Shown one piece after another: positions 7,193 to 11,260 of a DNA stretch of 11,260 nt. The stretch is from the NCBI GenBank assembly GCA_014764075.1, contig JACXUE010000082.1, positions 1 to 11,260 of the forward strand, written 5' to 3'. The notes beneath the pieces were generated by a model. It saw nothing but the letters and a program-made list of their open reading frames with translations. It had not been told where the DNA came from and searched no databases. Made by a program: the position numbers and the translations under genes. The stretch's first letter is position 1, and every line of letters begins with the position of its first letter. This stretch comes from Sulfuricurvum sp. GTDB taxonomy: Bacteria; Campylobacterota; Campylobacteria; Campylobacterales; Sulfurimonadaceae.

Positions 7193-9367
7193 TTAAATGC
7201 TGTCGATGATTGAATTCAACGTCGCTGAAGGACGCATTGCCGCTTCCGCTTTCGCATCATTGGGATGGTAGTAACCGCCGATATCCTGCGGTTTGCCGGA
7301 AACTACCATCAACTCTTCCATGATTTTCGCTTCATTTGCTTCCAAAGCATCGGCTACTGGAGCGAATTTTGCAGCCAGTTTGGCATTGCTGCTGTTGGCA
7401 AGGGCGCGTGCCCAGTATTGTGCAACATAGAAATGAGATGCTTTATTATCCGGCTCACCCGCTTTACGTCCCGGTGCTTTGTTGTTATCCAAGTATCCTT
7501 GATTCGCAACGTCAAGCGCGGCCGTTATCGCAGCAAGATCGTCATTTGGATTTTTTTGCTCGATCATACGAAGCGACTCAGCCAATGCCAAGAACTCACC
7601 CAGTGAATCCCAACGGAGGTGACCCTCGTTAAGGAATTGCTCGACGTGTTTCGGAGCCGATCCGCCCGCACCTGTCTCGAACAATCCGCCGCCAGCAAGT
7701 AATGGAACGATTGAAAGCATCTTGGCAGATGTTCCCAGCTCAAGAATCGGATACATGTCAGTCAAATAGTCGCGCAAAACGTTACCGGTTACCGCGATGG
7801 TATCCTGACCTTTACGGATGCGCTCATTGGTGAAGCGGGTCGCAGACGCGATATCCATGATGTGAATCTCAAGACCCTCAGTATTGAACTCCGGCATATA
7901 TTTTTTGACCTTGGCAATCATTTGAGCATCGTGGGCACGGTTTTCATCCAGCCAAAAGACAACTGGGATTTTCTCGATCTGACCGCGTTCGAACGCAAGA
8001 CGAATCCAGTCTTTGATGGGGATGTCTTTTGCACGAGACATACGCCAAATATCTCCCGCTTCACACTCAAAGCTCATGAGCTCAGAACCATCAGCCGCGG
8101 TAACAGTGACTTTGCCGGCTTCCTCAAGTACAAACGTAGTCGGGTGCGAGCCGTACTCTTCCGCTTTTTGAGCCATCAGACCGACATTTTGCATCGTACC
8201 CATCGTTGCGACATCGAACTGACCATGCTTGACACAGTCTTCTACCATCTCGGCATAAAACATACCGTATGTCGCATCTGGGACAATCGCAAGCGTTTCG
8301 ATAGCAGCACCAGTACGATCCCACTGCTTGCCCCCTTCCCGAATCACAACCGGCATAGAAGCATCCACAATAACATCATTGGGCGCATTAAAGTTTGTCG
8401 TACCTTTATCAGAATCGACCATTGCGATTTTCGGAGCATCGGAATCAACGACTGCTTGGAATGCCGCTATAATTTCGGCTTCTTTGGCGTGACCTTTGAT
8501 TTTCTTCTCAAGATCCGACATCCCGAGGTTCGGGTTGACACCGAGTTCTTTGAATACATCCGCGTATTTCTCAAATACGTCTGCAAAGAAGATTTCGAAC
8601 CCGTGACCGAACATAACCGGATCAGAGATTTTCATCATTGTCGCTTTAAGGTGTAGCGACCAAATGAGCCCTTTGGCTTTTGCCTCTTCGATAGAGACTT
8701 TGTAAAATGAGCGGAGCGCTTTGACCGACATGAAAGTGCCGTCAAGGACTTCGCCTTCCATCGCATCGATGGTTTTGAGCTCTTTGCCGTTGAGGGCGAT
8801 TGTCACTTTTTGGGCTTTGTCCATCGTGAGCGATTTCTCATTACCGTAGAAATCACCTTTACCGCCCATATGCATAACAGCCGCTTTGGAGTTCTCAGAG
8901 AAGGCTCTCAGCTTGTGAGGGTTTTTCTGAGCGAAGTTTTTAACTGCTTTTGCTGCACGGCGATCCGAGTTACCTTCACGAAGAACCGGATTGACGGCTG
9001 AACCGAGGCATGTTGCGTATTTGGCCTGAATCTCTTTTTCCGCATCGTTAGTAGGGTTTTCGGGGTAGTTGGGGATATCGTACCCTTGAGCCTGAAGCTC
9101 CGCGATACAATTTTTTAGCTGACCGACAGATGCCGAAATGTTTGGAAGCTTGATGATATTAGCTTCAGGCTTGACACAAAGTTCACCCAGTTTTGAAAGA
9201 TCGTCTTCTGCAAGACCCATCGCCGCAAGAACACGCCCAGCAAGTGAAATGTCACTTTGTTCAAGTACTACGCCGCCAGCTGCACAAAATTTAGATGCGA
9301 TCGGGAAGAATGAATAGGTTGCCAAAGCCGGAGCTTCATCAACTTTCGACCAAATGATTTTTGCCAT
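7193..9367 (-). CDS. icd: Isocitrate dehydrogenase, NADP-dependent, monomeric type
   Basis: This 724-residue protein is the monomeric (IDH-II) form, close to the family's usual length of about 740, and unrelated in length to the common ~415-residue dimeric enzyme. Seen: PVLREGNSDRRAAKAVKNFA (127-146) with the substrate-binding Asn and Arg residues; GGKGDFYG (168-175); the LHLKATMMKISDP block (238-250) with catalytic Lys and acidic residues; and near the C-terminus AVTGNVLRDYLTDM and GGGLFETGAGGSAPKH. The start ATG at 9365-9367 has a CAGGAG ribosome binding site. It interconverts isocitrate and 2-oxoglutarate + CO2 in the cytoplasm; in a reductive cycle it would fix CO2 onto the 2-oxoglutarate made by Oor. 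It lies 188 bases before mdh, separated by hairpins, so it may be the first gene of the operon or a separate unit. NADP use is from family knowledge. Confidence 0.96.
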   Translation of the reverse strand: MAKIIWSKVDEAPALATYSFFPIASKFCAAGGVVLEQSDISLAGRVLAAMGLAEDDLSKLGELCVKPEANIIKLPNISASVGQLKNCIAELQAQGYDIPNYPENPTNDAEKEIQAKYATCLGSAVNPVLREGNSDRRAAKAVKNFAQKNPHKLRAFSENSKAAVMHMGGKGDFYGNEKSLTMDKAQKVTIALNGKELKTIDAMEGEVLDGTFMSVKALRSFYKVSIEEAKAKGLIWSLHLKATMMKISDPVMFGHGFEIFFADVFEKYADVFKELGVNPNLGMSDLEKKIKGHAKEAEIIAAFQAVVDSDAPKIAMVDSDKGTTNFNAPNDVIVDASMPVVIREGGKQWDRTGAAIETLAIVPDATYGMFYAEMVEDCVKHGQFDVATMGTMQNVGLMAQKAEEYGSHPTTFVLEEAGKVTVTAADGSELMSFECEAGDIWRMSRAKDIPIKDWIRLAFERGQIEKIPVVFWLDENRAHDAQMIAKVKKYMPEFNTEGLEIHIMDIASATRFTNERIRKGQDTIAVTGNVLRDYLTDMYPILELGTSAKMLSIVPLLAGGGLFETGAGGSAPKHVEQFLNEGHLRWDSLGEFLALAESLRMIEQKNPNDDLAAITAALDVANQGYLDNNKAPGRKAGEPDNKASHFYVAQYWARALANSSNAKLAAKFAPVADALEANEAKIMEELMVVSGKPQDIGGYYHPNDAKAEAAMRPSATLNSIIDSI

Positions 9368-9398
9368 CGGTTTCTCCTGTTTTTATTTTTGTACAAGC

Positions 9399-9404
9399 AT
9401 CATA
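9399..9404 (-). promoter_or_regulatory. Possible extended -10 element for icd
   Basis: On the minus strand TGTTATGAT contains a TATGAT hexamer with an extended TG, about 31 bases before the icd ATG. No clear TTGACA-like -35 is found 17 bases upstream. Weak -35 boxes are common in Campylobacterota. It is the best promoter candidate in the 100-bp mltG-icd gap. Confidence 0.4.
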
Positions 9405-9467
9405 ACACTTAGCAAAGGTTTTTTTCTAATTGGAATCACTTTAGGGGCAAAAAGTTTGCAATATGTT

Positions 9468-10433
9468 TCATTTTGTAGCATTTTCTATGTTTTTACGGTG
9501 TGTAGAAAAGTAACTACTGTAAATATGCTCCCCATTTTTGCCTCGAACAAAATAGAGATAATCGGTTTGCTTCGGATAGAGTGCCGCACGGATCGCATCT
9601 TTGGAAACATTGCACACCGGATAAAGCGGCAAACCTTCGTTCTTATACGTATTATAGGGGGTTTTATCGGTTCTTATTCGACGTGCCGTCACTTTGTGAT
9701 GAGAGTATTCTCCATAATTTAACGTCCCGTCCATTTGTAGACGCATCCCTTTTTTATTTCGATTATCGATTACGGAGCTTACATAAGGCATATCTTCTAC
9801 TGAAGCGGCTTCTTTTTGAATCACTGATGCTTTTGTTACAATTTGTAACCATTTTTCTCTCGAAAAAGGTTGTTTGTACTCATCCGCCCACTGTTTCATC
9901 TTTTTTTCGGACTCATTGAGGAGATAGGTTATCAGCTCCTCTTCACTGATTTCATTAGGGATACTATAGGTATCGGGGATAAAGCTACCCTCTTTGAACG
10001 GCGCATTTTGCTCATAGGCTTGCTCCAGTCGTTCCAAATTTAAAGAAAGTTCCTCACTCAACTGGCGAAGAAAAATTACCGTTGTTTCACCCGGGATCAA
10101 TGTTATTTGACGAGTTGCCGCTTTGGCGGTAGTCAATTTATAGAGATATTCAATCCGAGACATTTTTTCGGATTGCAAATCAATCCATCCCTTCTGAGGC
10201 TGCCCCAGAATACGTAAAATAAACGCATCGATTTTATAGAGATTGACCCCCGCCTCTTGGAGGTGTGCTATGCTTTTAAAAACAGATCCTTGCGGAATAT
10301 AGACGATTTTGGGTGATGTGACGGTAGAAAACAGATAGGTCATAAAAGAGACAACAATCACCAAAGCCATCCCTAAAATCCATAAATATATCCTGTTTGG
10401 CTTCGGGGCTCTTTTTTTTCGTATTTTTTTCAC
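9468..10433 (-). CDS. mltG: Endolytic murein transglycosylase, MltG (YceG-like)
   Basis: This 321-residue protein is anchored in the inner membrane: a basic N-terminus (KKIRKKRAPKPNR) is followed by one hydrophobic segment at about residues 15-37, then a periplasmic part. A LysM-like region (about 40-105) precedes the YceG catalytic domain, with TLIPGET (111-117), EGSFIPDTY (148-156), the catalytic Glu208 in ASVIQKEAA, MDGTLNYG (234-241) and the signature TPYNTYKNEGLP (258-269). Known of the family: it cuts nascent glycan strands and limits their length. I chose the GTG at 10431-10433 because no ATG or other start occurs upstream before a stop, and later Met codons would lose the membrane anchor. 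The ribosome binding site is weak. It is transcribed in the same direction as icd but belongs to a different function. A TGA stop leaves 100 bases before icd. Confidence 0.93.
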   Translation of the reverse strand: MKKIRKKRAPKPNRIYLWILGMALVIVVSFMTYLFSTVTSPKIVYIPQGSVFKSIAHLQEAGVNLYKIDAFILRILGQPQKGWIDLQSEKMSRIEYLYKLTTAKAATRQITLIPGETTVIFLRQLSEELSLNLERLEQAYEQNAPFKEGSFIPDTYSIPNEISEEELITYLLNESEKKMKQWADEYKQPFSREKWLQIVTKASVIQKEAASVEDMPYVSSVIDNRNKKGMRLQMDGTLNYGEYSHHKVTARRIRTDKTPYNTYKNEGLPLYPVCNVSKDAIRAALYPKQTDYLYFVRGKNGEHIYSSYFSTHRKNIENATK

Positions 10434-10557
10434 GTTTATCGCTTTATTGAAAGGTATTCGTATTGATCGTCTAAGTCACAAAGGGCTCGTAATCAAGAAA
10501 CTATATCTCAATTGGGAAAATTCACCCCTTATTAGTGCATCAAAATTGATTTTACAA

Positions 10558-10563
10558 ATTATA
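10558..10563 (-). promoter_or_regulatory. Possible -10 box for mltG
   Basis: A perfect TATAAT lies on the minus strand within the 169-bp gap upstream of mltG (10434-10602). It would give a leader of roughly 115-120 bases. The matching -35 position reads TCAAAA, which is poor. The gap is AT-rich and holds no convincing gene. The hexamer could be chance in such DNA. Confidence 0.3.
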
Positions 10564-10602
10564 AAGATAACAATGAACCTTTTTGATCAGCCGCCAAAAA
10601 GA

Positions 10603-10857
10603 TTACATGTGAGCTAGCGGATCATTAAGACGACGTATTTTAGAATCATTTTCATAAATGGTACTTCGGAATTTTCGTACTTGAAATGAACCTATTTTCA
10701 TTAATATGCAACTGATATTATGCTTTACGCTCATTTTACTCAAAATGACAGAGACACCCTTGCCAATGCTATCGGATATCGGCTCGACTTCAAAAGAAGA
10801 CAAAAAATTAGCGTATTGTAATATGTTTTCTAAGTTTTTTAACCGTTTTAGGACCAA
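10603..10857 (-). CDS. Doubtful hypothetical ORF overlapping the ComEA-like gene
   Basis: An 84-codon open frame begins at a TTG inside the 3' end of the ComEA-like gene and overlaps it by 50 bases in another frame. I recognise no family. The predicted protein is basic, has no signal peptide or membrane segment, and includes a somewhat hydrophobic middle (SVILSKMSVKHNISCILM). No good ribosome binding site precedes the TTG. The first in-frame ATG would leave only about 43 residues. It could be a real short gene that starts later, the worn end of a lost gene, or noise in AT-rich DNA. Its only support is being open over 255 bases and lying in the same direction as its neighbours. Confidence 0.18.
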   Translation of the reverse strand: MVLKRLKNLENILQYANFLSSFEVEPISDSIGKGVSVILSKMSVKHNISCILMKIGSFQVRKFRSTIYENDSKIRRLNDPLAHM

Positions 10858-11050
10858 TCCCTTTCACATTCACTAATTCGTCAACCGATTTGAATCCATG
10901 ATGTGATGTTCGGTATTTGATAATTTCAGCCGCTTTCGAAGGACCTATTCCATTAAGTGTTTGAAGTTGTGCAGAACTTGCTTTATTAATATTAACAGCA
11001 CTCATTGCAAAACTAAACAAGAAGAGCATTAGAATTATGCTTTTAACCAT
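10808..11050 (-). CDS. Small secreted helix-hairpin-helix protein, ComEA-like
   Basis: This 80-residue precursor has an N-terminal signal peptide (MVKSIILMLFLFSFAMSA, likely cleaved near residue 18) followed by one ComEA-type (HhH)2 domain: VNINKASSAQLQTLNGIGPSKAAEII and LVNVKGIGPKTVKKL, each with the GIGP hairpin that contacts the DNA backbone. Known of the family: ComEA binds incoming DNA in the periplasm during natural transformation; short versions with only a signal and the HhH domain are common in Gram-negative bacteria. The start ATG at 11048-11050 has a GAGG site upstream, and a strong promoter lies just before it. No other competence gene is in the window. A non-competence DNA-binding role is possible, so I give no gene symbol. 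Confidence 0.88.
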   Translation of the reverse strand: MVKSIILMLFLFSFAMSAVNINKASSAQLQTLNGIGPSKAAEIIKYRTSHHGFKSVDELVNVKGIGPKTVKKLRKHITIR

Positions 11051-11076
11051 ATGAAACCTCTAAAATCAAATTACAG

Positions 11077-11105
11077 ATTCTAACATTGAAGGACAAAAAT
11101 GTCAA
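11077..11105 (-). promoter_or_regulatory. Strong sigma70-type promoter of the ComEA-like gene
   Basis: On the minus strand TTGACA (11100-11105), a 17-base spacer and TAGAAT (11077-11082) form a near-consensus promoter, with an extended -10 TG two bases before TAGAAT. Transcription should start at about 11070, leaving a leader near 20 bases before the ATG at 11050. It is much closer to consensus than any other promoter in the window. Confidence 0.75.
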
Positions 11106-11260
11106 TAGACCGTTTTAACTGATTAAAGAGAGCGAGAAAGTTATTCAATTGAGAAAGGCAGGTTGTTCATAGTACGGAATATTTTAGGTTTAGATTTAGA
11201 ACCGGACACGATAGTATTTAAAAACATTAGGGGGAATTAATAAAAGAAAGAAGAATTCTA
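11106..11260. other. AT-rich edge region with no gene seen
   Basis: The rightmost 155 bases are AT-rich and have stops in all frames at short intervals. I see no supported gene, hairpin or repeat here. It is upstream of the ComEA-like promoter and probably an intergenic space whose other gene lies outside the window. Confidence 0.5.

Noticed and set aside
7862..8656. A 264-codon plus-strand open frame opposite icd
   Set aside because: It is fully antisense to the well-conserved IDH, and the product resembles no family I know; it follows from codon bias on the coding strand.
9448..9462. Small hairpin GCAAA/TTTGC downstream of mltG as terminator
   Set aside because: A five-pair AT-rich stem without a clear U-run is too weak to call.
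10576..10600. Terminator hairpin CTTTTTG/CAAAAAG after the small ORF
   Set aside because: The stem is only 7 base pairs and AT-rich with a 9-base loop and no U-run after it.
1..11260. CRISPR arrays, insertion sequences, tRNA or rRNA genes, phage or defence genes
   Set aside because: No regularly spaced repeats, transposase-like frames, tRNA-like cloverleaf or rRNA-like sequence was seen on either strand.

Overview
The window looks like chromosomal DNA of a chemolithoautotrophic Campylobacterota (Epsilonproteobacteria), most likely near Sulfuricurvum/Sulfurimonas. This rests on recognised protein families and gene order: a monomeric isocitrate dehydrogenase, a malate dehydrogenase, a class II fumarase, sucCD and a four-subunit 2-oxoglutarate:ferredoxin oxidoreductase (order D-A-B-C) run together in one direction. 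That is most of the shared arc of the reductive (or oxidative) TCA cycle. The moderate GC content by eye fits Sulfuricurvum better than the more AT-rich Sulfurimonas, but genus is an inference. No ATP-citrate lyase is in the window, so autotrophic direction cannot be proven here.

Layout: every supported gene is on the minus strand, so transcription runs from high to low coordinates. From the right: about 200 bp without a gene but with a very good sigma70 promoter; a small secreted helix-hairpin-helix (ComEA-like) protein; a doubtful small ORF; the septal/endolytic transglycosylase MltG; then icd; a 188-bp gap with stacked hairpins; and finally the tightly packed block mdh-fumC-sucC-sucD-HMA protein-oorD-oorA-oorB-oorC, with oorC cut by the left edge. 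Spacings in the block are from -4 to about +22 bp, with several start/stop overlaps, so it is almost certainly one operon. icd may be its first gene or a separate upstream unit, depending on what the hairpins do.

Together the enzymes interconvert isocitrate, 2-oxoglutarate, succinyl-CoA and succinate (icd, oorDABC, sucCD), and fumarate, malate and oxaloacetate (fumC, mdh). Fumarate reductase, aconitase and citrate cleavage must be encoded elsewhere.

The two most notable points are: (1) fumC is broken. About 55 residues that should carry the conserved GSGTQSNMN substrate-binding segment are missing, and the reading frame shifts at the junction, although flanking genes are intact. (2) A 93-residue heavy-metal-associated (CopZ-like) protein sits inside the operon between sucD and oorD. 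The three-segment inverted repeat between icd and mdh, which could form competing RNA hairpins, is a third item. I did not find a clearly new multi-gene system; the window is mainly core carbon metabolism.
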